This document shows positions 23,090 to 35,508 of a stretch of DNA of 64,000 nucleotides, in pieces. The DNA comes from Cenococcum geophilum 1.58. Taxonomy: Eukaryota > Ascomycota > Dothideomycetes > Gloniales > Gloniaceae. The DNA lies in contig KV748195.1 in the NCBI GenBank assembly GCA_001692895.1, positions 2,170,001 through 2,234,000 on the forward strand, given 5' to 3'. The position numbers and the translations under genes are program-made. The notes beneath the pieces are model-generated. The model worked only from the letters and a program-made list of their open reading frames with translations, ran no database searches and was not told where the DNA came from. Within the stretch, counting starts at the first letter, position 1. The number at the start of each line of letters is the position of its first letter.

Positions 23090-26000
23090 ATAGAAACTAC
23101 TGCTAAAAAATAATATAAAAGCCGTTTTATAATTAATTGCGGAGCTACTAATAAATTTATAAATACCTAATTTGTATATACTTATAACCTACTTACCTTA
23201 CCCCTTACTAAAGCCTGCGCCCTATAACTCGCTAATAGTAATTATACCATATAAAAGATTACCTATATAGTATAACTCTACCTAGATATAAATAGGCACT
23301 AGAAAGAACTCTAGGCTTATATAATACTACTTACTAACTACCCTATTATCCTTAGAATAAACTAGCTTAAATAATATAACCCCGCCATTAACTAGAAGAA
23401 GAAAGAAGTAACCTTTAACTCTAAATACTATAGAGAGACTTACCTAGGGTATAGCCTAGCCGCCTTTATTTACTCCCTAGGATATTAACCTAAGGAACCC
23501 CTTATTACCCTACCTATGACTAACTACTACTATATAAGTGCCCCAGCCTTTTACCGTATAGTATATAAAAAAGGCTAGACCGTTACTATAGCTTCCTAAT
23601 TATAATTATATAAGCTTAATAAAGAATAGGACTACGTCCTTTATAGTAATAGGATAGATATAGTTAATCTTTTAAAAGATAACGCCTCTACGGAACTCTA
23701 TGGACTTTTACCTTTAGACTTTAAGAAGTTTATAAAGCTTAAAAAAGAACTTACTAATAAAGAACTTCGTAAGCTCCTCCCTAAGAAGTACTATAACTTT
23801 ACTAATATATACTTATAAAAGAGCGTAGATATATTCCCCCTATATTAACCTAATAACTATACTATTAATATTAAATAAGGAAAAATGCTACCTTATAAGA
23901 GACCCTACCTAATATTAAAAGATAAGCTTTTAGTTATAAAAAAGTATATTAACAAGTACCTTAATAAAGAATTTATTTGTCCTAGCATATTACTAGTAAC
24001 CGCCCCTATTCTTCTCGCTAAGAAGCTAAAAAGAGGTATTTAATTCTGTGTTAACTATAGAGGACTTAACACTATTATAATTAAAAACTAATACCTAGTA
24101 CCGCTTATATATAAGACCCTTAAGCGGCTTAGTTAAGCTAAAATCTATACTAAGCTTAACATTATTACCGCCTTTAACCATCTCTAAATACGGGAAGGTA
24201 ATAAATAGAAAACTACATTCGCATTACGCTTCGGCCAATTTAAATATATTATTATGCCCTTTAGCGTATATAACGGCCTAGGCACCTTCTAAAGCTATAT
24301 TAATAACGCCTTATAGGACTACCTTAACAACTTCTACTCTACGTACTTAGATAATATACTTATTTATAGTAATAACCCCTTTAAGTATACTAAATATATT
24401 TAAAAGGTCCTATAGCGCCTTAGGGACATAGGACTTTATATTAATTTAAAAAAAAATGCGAATTCTTAGTTATAGAAGTAAAATACCTTAAACTAATTAT
24501 TACTACTAAGGGTGTCCGTATAGACCCNNAGAAGGTATATATAATTACCNAATAGTAAGCCCCTAACTATATTAAGGATGTATAAGCCTTCCTTAGTTTC
24601 GCTAACTTCTATTAGAAATTTATATATAACTTTTTAGGTATAATAGTACTACTTATAGTAATAATATAAACAAAGGGCTTTTCTATAAAAGGAAGAAAAA
24701 CGCACCTACGCTTTACCTAAACGCCTAAATATAAGAAGGCGTTCTAAGACCTTAAAAATGCCTTTACTAAAGTACCTGTCCTAGCTTACTTTATACTAGG
24801 ATAATAACTCTACCTTAAAACTAACTCCTTAGACCACATTAATATAGACGTCCTTTCCTAAATAGGTAATAACGGTTTCCTTTACCTAGTCGTATTTTAC
24901 TTATCTAAGCTTATACTATAAGAGTATAACTATAAGATCTATAATAAAGAACTCCTTATAATTATATAAGCGTTTAAAGAATTCTAACTAGAACTCTCCT
25001 TAGTAAAGCCTAATTAGCTAACTAAAGTTCTTACAGACTATTATAACCTTAAGTACTTTATAACTATAAAGTAGCTAAACTAATACTAAGTATATTAGAA
25101 CAAGTTCCTCTTTAGTTTTAACTTTAAAATTATATATAAACTAAAAGTATAAGGTACTAAACCTAATAGCCTAATACGCCGCTTATAAGACCTTCCTTAG
25201 TTTAAAGATAACCCCTATAATTAGTTCCAATAATAGATAATCCTAAAAGTATAAAATTTAGCCCTAGGTATACTACTTATAATAAAGCTAACTATACCCT
25301 AGCTTTATACTATAGAACTAGAGTTACCTCCTAAAATTAATAAGCTTATTACTACGGTATATAACGCCTCTATTAACCTATTACTATATTAACTTATTGC
25401 TATAAAGACCGCTAGCGCCTATATACTACCTACTAACCTCTAAAGCTTAGGCTAGATTAATATAGCAGCTTTTGAAGTAAAAGAGAACAGGCTCTATTAT
25501 AGAGGCCGCCTATTTATCCCTAACTTAAAAAATCTATAACAGTAACTAATCTAAGTAGCCTATAACCTCTAATTAAGCGGCTACCTAGGTAAAAAAGGAA
25601 CCTATAAGCTTCTTAGCCAATACTACTTCTAGCTAAAAATAATAGACTTAGTTAAACGCTTTATAGGCGCCTGCTATAGTTATAAACGCGTTAAGGCCTT
25701 TAATATAAAGTATTAAGGACTACTATACCCTTTACTAATACCTATACAACAATAGGCAGATATCGCTATAGATTTCGTTATTAACCTACTACCTTATAAA
25801 TAATACGGCCGTACCTATAAGAATATCCTTATAATAATATACCGACTTATAAAAGAGCGCCACTACGTCCTAACTAAAGGCGTAGCTATTAGTAACGTTA
25901 CTAACGCCTTTCTTTATAAAGTTTACCGACTATATAGGTTACCTAACTTAATTACATCTAACTAAGGTATATAATTTAACTCTAATATATAGAAATAAAT

Positions 26001-26920
26001 CTGCTAATGCCTTAGTATCTTTATTAAGATATCTATATCCTTTTACTATAAAACTACTAGGTAACCAGAAAACGCTAATACTAGCATAAAAGCGTACCTA
26101 TAATAGGTAGTTGCCTATAGTTAAGATAACTGGGTAGATTACCTCCTACTAGATAAATTTATAGTAAATAACTACGTCTTAACCACTATAGGACTTACCC
26201 CGTTCTTTATAAATAAGGGTTATTACCCCTAATCCGGTATAGAGCTACTAGAACCTATTAATAAGAAACTACTATATAAAAAACGCCTTAAGATGCTACT
26301 TGCTAACTAGTATACAGACTATATAAAAAATCTACTTAACTACTATAAGGGAGAAATGGCCTAGGCTTAAGTAAAGTAGGCCTACTTTATTAACCGTTAT
26401 AGAACGCCACTACTAGAGATACGTATTGGCGACTCGGTATAGCTAGATATACGCAATATCTCTATATAGAGGCCTATAAAGTCACTTAATTATAAGAACC
26501 TCGGCCCCTATCTAATTAAACAAGTTATTAATAGGGGAGCTGTATATAAGCTAGAACTTCTATATACCCTAGCCACCCACAGAATATAGCCCGTATTTTA
26601 CCTATAGCTACTATACCTCTATTAGCCTAACCCCTTACTAGGGCAGATATAGCTTAAACCCCTACTAGTACTAATTTGAGATAAGAACGAAGATAAAAAC
26701 CACAAGGAGTGGACCGTTAAATAAATTATTAACTCTAAATACTTTGGCAAAGGCAGAGGATAATGGCTCTACTATAGAGCTATATATACAGGATTTGACA
26801 TAAATTAGCTAGAATGGCAACTATAGAAAGACTTCAAAAATGCAAAGGATCTAATCAGCGACTTTTACTACGCGAACCTATAGAAACTGGGCCTAAGTAG
26901 AGACTTTATACCTAATCCTC
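23090..26920 (+). pseudogene. Gypsy-B c pol: protease, RT, RNase H, integrase, chromodomain-like end
   Basis: Protease-like segment from about 23090. RT about 23880-24480 with palm motif YLDN at 24344-24355. RNase H about 24780-25130 with a KELL motif. Integrase about 25540-26060, where the second catalytic Asp of the ITSD motif reads Asn. A chromodomain-like end at about 26690-26900 shows EWTVK, W.YYRA and W.L. Ambiguous bases lie at 24528-24550. Dead by stops and by active-site changes of the CpA-to-TpA type. The 3' part from 25845 is repeated in the tandem duplication. Confidence 0.85.
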
Positions 26921-27218
26921 TATAGGAGCCCTTATAGAGTTAAACTGTTATATATTACTACATAAGGGCAAATTGCCGTTAGATTGCCGTTAGATTACGG
27001 TAAAGTGCGATTACGTAACTAGAATATCGTTAAGATGTCTAGAAACTTTAACTAGCGATTAAAGTTATCTAATTAGTTGGATTCTTAGATGCCAAGCCCT
27101 ATTACATAACGTTATTTTAAGTCTTTAGCAATACTCCCCTTTTCTTCTTTTCTATACCTTAAGTATTTCTTCTATATATATATAGTAACTATAGCGTTAC
27201 CGGAGCTCCGCCTCTATA

Positions 27219-27231
27219 AGAGGGGGGGTAG
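27219..27231 (+). promoter_or_regulatory. Gypsy-B c polypurine tract
   Basis: AAGAGGGGGGGTAG directly before the 3' LTR is the plus-strand primer for second-strand DNA synthesis. The same tract borders the LTRs of copies a, b and d and of the TRIM. Confidence 0.75.
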
Positions 27232-27424
27232 TGTTATAGAACCCCACTATAGGGGCCTCTATAGGAGAGCCCTATGCTCTTATATATACCTTATATACAG
27301 CTTATATTAGCTACGCGTAGGTATATTACCTCCTTACGCCCTCAACCCTTATAATTAATTGTGTAACGTCTTATAAACTCCTTAAATATATACGCTTTAT
27401 AGCCACTACCTCTATCCCGTAATA
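27232..27424 (+). repeat. Gypsy-B c 3' LTR (193 bp)
   Basis: TGTTATAGAACCCC...CCCGTAATA. It is copied again at 29314-29506 within the tandem duplication. Confidence 0.9.
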
Positions 27425-27926
27425 CCTTTATTAATAACATGTTTAATTAAATAGGGGCTAAGGTTTTTATAATCGAGTGACTTTATAGGCCTCTATATAG
27501 AGATATTACGTATATCTAGCTATACCTAGTTGCCAATACGCATCTCTAGTAGTGGCGTTTTATAACAGTTAGCGAAGTAGGCCTACTTTACTTAAGCCTA
27601 GGCTATTTTTCCCTTACAGTAGTTAAGTAGATTTTTTATACGGTCTATATACTAGTTAGTAAGTAGTATTTTAAGGCGTTTTCTATATAGCAGTTTCTTA
27701 TTAATAGGTTCTAGTAGCTCTATACCAGATTAGGGGTAATAACCCTTATTTACAAAGAATGGGGTAAGTCCTATAGTAGTTAAGATATAATTATTTACTG
27801 CGAATTTACCTAGTAAAAGGTAATTTACCTAGTTATTTTAACTATAGGCGACTACCTATTATAGGTACGCTTTTATACTAGTATTAGCGTTTTCCGGTTA
27901 CCTAGTAGTTTTATAGTAAAACCGTA

Positions 27927-30003
27927 ACTTATAAAAGAGCGCCACTACGTCCTAACTAAAGGCGTAGCTATTAGTAACGTTACTAACGCCTTTCTTTATA
28001 AAGTTTACCGACTATATAGGTTACCTAACTTAATTACATCTAACTAAGGTATATAATTTAACTCTAATATATAGAAATAAATCTGCTAATGCCTTAGTAT
28101 CTTTATTAAGATATCTATATCCTTTTACTATAAAACTACTAGGTAACCAGAAAACGCTAATACTAGCATAAAAGCGTACCTATAATAGGTAGTTGCCTAT
28201 AGTTAAGATAACTGGGTAGATTACCTCCTACTAGATAAATTTATAGTAAATAACTACGTCTTAACCACTATAGGACTTACCCCGTTCTTTATAAATAAGG
28301 GTTATTACCCCTAATCCGGTATAGAGCTACTAGAACCTATTAATAAGAAACTACTATATAAAAAACGCCTTAAGATGCTACTTGCTAACTAGTATACAGA
28401 CTATATAAAAAATCTACTTAACTACTATAAGGGAGAAATGGCCTAGGCTTAAGTAAAGTAGGCCTACTTTATTAACCGTTATAGAACGCCACTACTAGAG
28501 ATACGTATTGGCGACTCGGTATAGCTAGATATACGCAATATCTCTATATAGAGGCCTATAAAGTCACTTAATTATAAGAACCTCGGCCCCTATCTAATTA
28601 AACAAGTTATTAATAGGGGAGCTGTATATAAGCTAGAACTTCTATATACCCTAGCCACCCACAGAATATAGCCCGTATTTTACCTATAGCTACTATACCT
28701 CTATTAGCCTAACCCCTTACTAGGGCAGATATAGCTTAAACCCCTACTAGTACTAATTTGAGATAAGAACGAAGATAAAAACCACAAGGAGTGGACCGTT
28801 AAATAAATTATTAACTCTAAATACTTTGGCAAAGGCAGAGGATAATGGCTCTACTATAGAGCTATATATACAGGATTTGACATAAATTAGCTAGAATGGC
28901 AACTATAGAAAGACTTCAAAAATGCAAAGGATCTAATCAGCGACTTTTACTACGCGAACCTATAGAAACTGGGCCTAAGTAGAGACTTTATACCTAATCC
29001 TCTATAGGAGCCCTTATAGAGTTAAACTGTTATATATTACTACATAAGGGCAAATTGCCGTTAGATTGCCGTTAGATTACGGTAAAGTGCGATTACGTAA
29101 CTAGAATATCGTTAAGATGTCTAGAAACTTTAACTAGCGATTAAAGTTATCTAATTAGTTGGATTCTTAGATGCCAAGCCCTATTACATAACGTTATTTT
29201 AAGTCTTTAGCAATACTCCCCTTTTCTTCTTTTCTATACCTTAAGTATTTCTTCTATATATATATAGTAACTATAGCGTTACCGGAGCTCCGCCTCTATA
29301 AGAGGGGGGGTAGTGTTATAGAACCCCACTATAGGGGCCTCTATAGGAGAGCCCTATGCTCTTATATATACCTTATATACAGCTTATATTAGCTACGCGT
29401 AGGTATATTACCTCCTTACGCCCTCAACCCTTATAATTAATTGTGTAACGTCTTATAAACTCCTTAAATATATACGCTTTATAGCCACTACCTCTATCCC
29501 GTAATACCTTTATTAATAACATGTTTAATTAAATAGGGGCTAAGGTTTTTATAATCGAGTGACTTTATAGGCCTCTATATAGAGATATTACGTATATCTA
29601 GCTATACCTAGTTGCCAATACGCATCTCTAGTAGTGGCGTTTTATAACAGTTAGCGAAGTAGGCCTACTTTACTTAAGCCTAGGCTATTTTTCCCTTACA
29701 GTAGTTAAGTAGATTTTTTATACGGTCTATATACTAGTTAGTAAGTAGTATTTTAAGGCGTTTTCTATATAGCAGTTTCTTATTAATAGGTTCTAGTAGC
29801 TCTATACCAGATTAGGGGTAATAACCCTTATTTACAAAGAATGGGGTAAGTCCTATAGTAGTTAAGATATAATTATTTACTGCGAATTTACCTAGTAAAA
29901 GGTAATTTACCTAGTTATTTTAACTATAGGCGACTACCTATTATAGGTACGCTTTTATACTAGTATTAGCGTTTTCCGGTTACCTAGTAGTTTTATAGTA
30001 AAA
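27927..30003. repeat. Tandem duplication, unit 2 (2,077 bp)
   Basis: Second copy, joined to the first by five extra bases CCGTA (27922-27926). Its right end runs into normal Gypsy-B d sequence (GGATATAGATATC at 30004), while unit 1 is cut at that point. The 5' edge falls inside the integrase of Gypsy-B c. Confidence 0.9.
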
Positions 30004-33000
30004 GGATATAGATATCTTAATAGAGATACTAAGGCGTTAGCAGATTCGTCTCTATATATTAGAGTTAAATTATATGCCTTAGTTAAACGTAATTAAGTTA
30101 GGTAACCTATATAGTCGGTAAACTTCGCGAAAGAAGGTATTAGTAACGTCGCTAACAGCTACACCTTTAGTTAGGATATAGTGGCGCTTTTTTATAAGTT
30201 AGTATATTATTATAAAGATATTCTTATAGGTACAGCCATGTTATTTATAGGGTAGTAGGTTAATAATAAAATCTATAGCGATATCTGCCTATTGTTATAT
30301 AGGTACTAGTAGAGGGTATAGTAGTCCTTAGTACTTTATATTAAAGGCCTTAACACACTTATAACTATAGTAGGCGCCTATAAAGTGTTTAACTAAGTCT
30401 ATTATTTTTAGCTAGAAGTAGTATTAGCTAAGAAGCTTATAAGTTCCTCCTTTATCTAGGTAGCCGCTTAATTAGAGGTTATAGGCTATTTAGATTAGTT
30501 GCTGTTATAGATTTTCTAAGTTAGGGATAAATAGGCGGCCTCTATAATAGAGCCTGTTCTCTTTTACTTTTAAGGCTGCTATATTAATCTAGCCTAAGCT
30601 TTAGAGGTTAGTAGGTAGCGTATAGGCGCTAGCGGTTTTTACGGTAATAAGTTAATATAGTAATAGGTTAATAAAGGCGTTATATGCTATAGTAATAAGC
30701 TTATTAATTTTAGGAGGTAACTTTAGTTCTATAGTATAAAGCTAGGGTATAGTTAGCTTTATTATAGGTAGTATACCTAGGGCTAAATTTTATGCTTTTA
30801 GGATTGTCTATTATTGAAACTAATTATAGGGGTTATTTTTAGACTAAGGAAGGTCTTACAAGCGGCGTATTAGGCTATTAGGCTTAGTACCTTATACTCC
30901 TAATCTATATATAATTTTAAAGTTAAAACTAGAGAGGAACTCGTTCTAATATGCTTAGCGTTAGTTTAGCTATTTTATAGTTATAAAGTACTTAAGGTTA
31001 CAATGGTCTATAAGGACTTTAGTTAGCTAATTAGGCTCTACTAAGAAGAGTTCTAGTTAAAATTCTTTAAACGCTTATATAATTATAAAGAGTTCTTTAT
31101 TATAGATCTTATAGTTATACTCTTATAGTATAAGCTTAGATAAGTAGAATATAACTAGGTAAAGGAGACCGTTATTACCTATCTAGGAAAAGACGCCTAC
31201 ATTAACGTGGTCTAAGGAGTTGGTTTTAAGGTAGAGTTATTATCCTAGTGTAAAGTAAGCTAGAATAGGTACTTTAGTAAAGGTATTTTTAAGGTCTTAG
31301 AACGCCTTCTCGTATTTAGGCGTTTAGGTAAAGCGTAGGTACGTTTTTCTTCCTTTTATAAAAAGGCCCTTTATTTGCATTATTACTATAAGTAGTACTA
31401 CTACGCCTAAGAAGTTGTATATAAATTTCTAATAAAAGTTAGCGAAACTAAGGAAGGCTTATACGTCCTTAATGCAGTTAAGGGCTTGCTATTTAGTAAT
31501 TATATATACCTTCTTAGGGTCTATACGGATACCCTTAGTAGTAATAATTAGTTTAAGGTATTTTACTTTTATAATTAAGAACTTATATTTTTTTAAATTA
31601 ATATAAAGTCCTGTGTCCCTAAGGCGCTATAGGACCTTTTAAATATGTTTAGTATACTTAAAGGGGTTATTGCTATAAATAAGTATGTCATCTAGGTACG
31701 CAGAGTAGAAGTTATTAAGGTAGTCCTATAAGGTGTTATTAATATAGCTTTAAAAGATGCCTAGGCCGTTATATATACTAAAGGGTATAATAGTATATTT
31801 AAATTAACTAAAGCGTAATATAAATACGGTTTTCTATTTATTACCTTTCTATATTTAAAAATAATTAAAGGCGGCAATAATATTAAGCTTAGTATAAATT
31901 TTGGCTTAACTAAGCCGTTTAAGGGTCTTACGTATAAGCGGTATTAGGTATTGGTTTTTAATTATAATAGTGTTAAGTCCTCTATAGTTAATATAGAATT
32001 AAATACTTCCTTTTAGCTTCTTAATAAGAAGAATAGGGGCGGCTACTAGTAATATACTAGGACGAATAAATCCTTTATTAAGGTGCTTGTTAATATACTT
32101 TTTTATAACTAGTAGTTTGTCTTTTAATATTAGGTAGGGTCTCTTATAAGGCAGCATTTTTCCTTATTTAATATTAATAGTATAGTTATTAGGTTAATAT
32201 GGGGGGAGTATATCTACGCTCTTTTATAAGCATATGTTAGTAAAGTTATAGTACCTCTTAGGGAGGAGCTTATGGAGTTCTTTATTAGTAAGTCCTTTTT
32301 TAAGCTTTATAAACTTTTTAAAGTCTAAAGGTAAAAGTCTATAGAGTTTTATAGGGGCATTATCTTTTAGAAGGTTAACTATATCTATTCTGTTACTATA
32401 GAGGATATAGTCCTATTCTTTATTAAGCTTATATAGTTATAATTAGGAAGCTATAGTAATGGTCTAGCCTTTTTTATATACTATATAGTAGAAGGCCAGG
32501 GCACTTATATAGTAGTAGTTAGTTATAGGTGGGATAATAAGGGGTTCCTTAAGTTAATATTCTAGGGAGTAAATAGAGGTGGCTAGGCTATGCCCTAGGT
32601 AAGTCTCTCTATAGTATTTAGAGTTAAAGGTTACTTCTCTTTTCTTCTAATTAATGGTAGGGTTGTATTATTTAAGCTAGTTTATTCTAAGGATAATAGG
32701 GTAGTTAGTAAGTAGTATAATATAGGCCTAAAGTTCTTCCTGGTACCTATTTATATCTAGGTAAAGTTATGCTATATAGGTAATCTTTTATACGGTATAA
32801 TTACTATTAGCGAGTTATAGGGCGCGGGCTTTAGTAAGGGGTAAGGTANNTAGGNTATAAGTNNNNANNAATTAGGTATCTATAAATTTATTANTANCTN
32901 NNNANTTAATTATANAACGGCTTTTATATTATTTTTTAGTAGTAGTTCCTATTATAGGTAAAACTATCTATTTCCGTCTATTTATCTTTATAGAGTTATT

Positions 33001-34789
33001 TATTAAGTAAGCCAATATATAAATCCCTTTATTATTAAGGCGTTCTAACCTATAACTTAGGGCTAGGACTTAGCGTTTTCCGCTTCCATATCTAACTTTT
33101 CCGCTATTACTACATCTTTATCTTATATAGTAGTGGCGTATAGTAATATATTTAGTGTTTAGGGTATTAGGTTAGGTATTAAGCGACAGCTACTAAACTT
33201 AGCTATTAGGTAGTTTAGGTTATTATAATAATAGCCTTCTTAATAGTATCTATAGTAGTATTCTAGTTTTTACAGTAGCTTATACTCTCTATTTAGGAGT
33301 TTTTATAGGAAGGTTAGTATAGAGAAATTAATATTAGTTCTGGTAGTACTTAAGGTAGTAGGCGTTGGTGGCTTAGTATATATAGGTTTAGTAGGCCCAG
33401 AGGGCTTCTATAGAGAGGTCTTTAGGTAAAGGTTAGTAGTAGTAATTTAATTTAGTTATCGTTTAATTTTCTATAGAGCTGCTACTATATTATAAATATC
33501 GTTATAGTTATAGCTGGCGGCTGCGTAATTAAGGCAATAAGTAACTTTTTTAAGGAGGTCCTTCTAGTCTTTAGTATTATCTTAGGTAAGGGCTCTAGTA
33601 TATTCCTAGAATTTAATATAGAATTCATTAAATAATTTAGTAGGGCTTATTTTTAGGGCACGTAGTTTAGCTTAGTTGGTGGCTAGTAGGTTGTGGTTAC
33701 AATATATTAGGTTAAGATCGTTAAGGACTTTTTAGTAGAACTACTACTTCTAGGGGCTATTAGTCTCCTATTAGGCAAAGAGTCTATTAAATAGTATACC
33801 CTTTATTCGCCCGATAATATAGCCGATCTTAGTATCTTTTATAAAAAAAAGGCAGGCGCTTTAAGTTAGTTTCTCGCGGATTTATATCTTCTAGTAGCTA
33901 TATTCCTTGCGGTCTCCCTAAAAAACTAGGGGATTAAGGTAGCGTATATTAAACCCTATAGTAGCAGTTTAGGTTTAATTATTATAGCTTTTATTATTGC
34001 TGCTTTAGTAGGGGTTCCTATTAGGTAAAGGTGCTTAGTACTAGCCCTTTATTAAGCGTTAAGTAAGTAAAGTTGCTAGGGGTATAAAGACTTAGGTGGC
34101 GTTATATATAGTAAAGAGGTATCTAGCGTTGTTATAAATATGCTTATTAAGCTAAGATTATAGGTATTTAATTATGCCTTTTCTTTTAGTAACTATAGCG
34201 ATTAGTATAATCTTAGCCTTCTTTAACTATTAGACGTCGCGTTTAAACACGCGGAGGTTGTCTTTAGTTTCTTAATATATATTATTAGCGAGCGCCTTAT
34301 AAGCTTATAGGTCTTAGATAATATCTCGATCTTAGGTAGTATACATCTCAGCTTATATAAGCTTTAGGTAGTAGTTCTATAAAAGGTAGTAGTATTTATT
34401 AGGGTTTTATGCTACTATTTTTACAAATATTTTAGCGTCTTATATTTTAATTTTAATGGGTAGTAGCCCTTTTATTTACTTGTCCGTAGTTATATAGTTA
34501 ATAAAAGATAAGATATTATTAGTGTCCGTCTCTTTAGGGGTTAAGGCTAAGGCTAATAAATTAAATTCTTCTAGGATTAATTGGCGTCGTAGGTTAAGTA
34601 TAGGTATTAGATTATTCTTTAGGTTTAATATAGTAGCTAATAAGGGATATTATCTTACTATTATAGGTTCCTTAGAAGTATAAAGTAAGGTAATTTATAG
34701 ATACGCTACTTCTAGCAGCGCCTATAGTATTATAGAGATATAGAATTAGTTATAGGCTAAGCGTTAGTAGTAAAAAAGGCGCAACGTAA
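30004..34789 (-). pseudogene. Gypsy-B d pol and gag, minus strand
   Basis: Integrase from about 30004, RNase H about 31000, RT about 31600-32200, protease near 32900, then gag to about 34620 and leader. This is the one copy whose RT palm motif still reads YLDD (31687-31698). Stops at Gln/Trp positions still disrupt the frame. Ambiguous bases at 32849-32916. A putative primer-binding site, GCGCAACGT on the plus strand, is at about 34780-34788 next to the LTR. Confidence 0.8.
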
Positions 34790-34982
34790 TNTTATANGAN
34801 GGGGGTAGTGGCTANAAAGCGTATNTATTTAAGGAGTCTANAAGACGTTNCGCGATNNATCGTAAGGGTNNAGGGCGTAAGGAGGTAATATACCTACGCG
34901 TAGCTAATATAAGCTGTACGTGAGGTATACGCGAGAGCACGGGGCTCTCCTATAGAGGCCCCTATAGTAGGGTTCTATAACA
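34790..34982 (-). repeat. Gypsy-B d 5' LTR (193 bp)
   Basis: Pairs with 20172-20364. Several ambiguous bases (34791-34871). Ends GGTTCTATAACA, followed by the target duplicate GCTAA. Confidence 0.85.
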
Positions 34983-35263
34983 GCTAATATAGCTTAGTTG
35001 GCCTAGGGGGGCGAAAACAAGGCGGTGGCCCTATATAGTATAATAATATAGTTATTAGGGTAACTTTTAGCAGGATTCTATAAGGGTTCTAGTCTATATA
35101 TATTTTATAGGTCTTATTATTCTTTTCTATTCTTCTAGTTCTATTTTATTCTTTAAGTTTTAATAATAGCCTTTAGATCTACTTCTATATTCTATTCTTA
35201 TTTATAGTTTATAGATATTTTTAAGTTCCTTCTTAGGAAGAAGGGTAAACGAGCTTTAGATAA
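34983..35263 (-). pseudogene. Gypsy-A-type 5' leader fragment, minus strand
   Basis: From about 35030 to 35263 the reverse complement matches the Gypsy-A leader (43349-43550), including the primer-binding site at 35252-35261 next to the LTR. The match stops before the gag start codon. The ~45 bp between 34988 and 35030 (containing GGCCTAGGGGGGCG) match nothing else I could find. They could be the last remnant of Gypsy-C or of a diverged gag. Confidence 0.65.
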
Positions 35264-35508
35264 TATTAGCGACTTAGTTAATTAAAGCATAAGTACGGCA
35301 AGAGCGACGCGCAAGCTTATATAATTAGTAGTCTATAAATAATGATCTAAAGCTAGAGAAAGGAAAGGAGACGAAAGGTAGCGCCGCTTAACGTTATATA
35401 TAATCCTCTAAAACTATATAAAACTATCTGCGATTATCTGCTATAATTTACTAATATTTGCTAGCTATAATCTACTAGTTTCTACTAGTTTCTACTAGCG
35501 CCGTAACA
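35264..35508 (-). repeat. Gypsy-A-type 5' LTR (245 bp), minus strand
   Basis: Reverse complement runs TGTTACGGCGCTAG...GCTAATA. It resembles the 278-bp LTR at 4366-4643 (same repeated TAGTAGAAACTAG-like U3, same AGCTTTAGATC and GCTTGCGCG segments) more than the 216-bp LTRs at 43133 and 48798. ATCTAAAGCT at 35345-35354 is complementary to the primer-binding site at 35252-35261. Confidence 0.8.

Larger units (their letters stand above)
21063..27424 (+). mobile_element. Gypsy-B copy c, full length (6,362 bp), plus strand
   Basis: 193-bp LTRs at both ends (TGTCACGGAACCCC...CCCATAACA at the left). It is inserted in Gypsy-B d in the opposite orientation. Flanks are CCCC on the left and CCTT on the right, consistent with a 4-bp duplication altered by C-to-T changes. 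This is the easiest copy to read. Leader with primer-binding site, gag, protease, RT, RNase H, integrase, chromodomain-like end, palindrome and polypurine tract follow in order. Confidence 0.9.
25845..27921. repeat. Tandem duplication, unit 1 (2,077 bp)
   Basis: Repeats at 27927-30003 with a constant offset of 2,082 bp. I compared many lines and found no difference. The unit spans the 3' end of Gypsy-B c, its 3' LTR, and the adjoining 497 bp of Gypsy-B d. It therefore formed after Gypsy-B c inserted. Its identity, in a region otherwise scattered with RIP changes, points to a late event or to an assembly artefact. Confidence 0.9.
20172..34982 (-). mobile_element. Gypsy-B copy d with nested insertion and tandem duplication
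   Basis: Minus-strand element with 193-bp LTRs at 20172-20364 and 34790-34982 and a perfect 5-bp duplication GCTAA (20167-20171, 34983-34987). It contains Gypsy-B c (21063-27424) and an extra 2,082 bp from a tandem duplication. Removing these leaves about 6.36 kb, the length of the other Gypsy-B copies. It is inserted near the right-hand end of the Gypsy-C relic. Confidence 0.9.

Noticed and set aside
29314..29506. An additional Gypsy-B insertion marked by a fourth plus-strand LTR
   Set aside because: It is the 3' LTR of copy c repeated by the 2,077-bp tandem duplication, with the same flanks and no target duplicate of its own.
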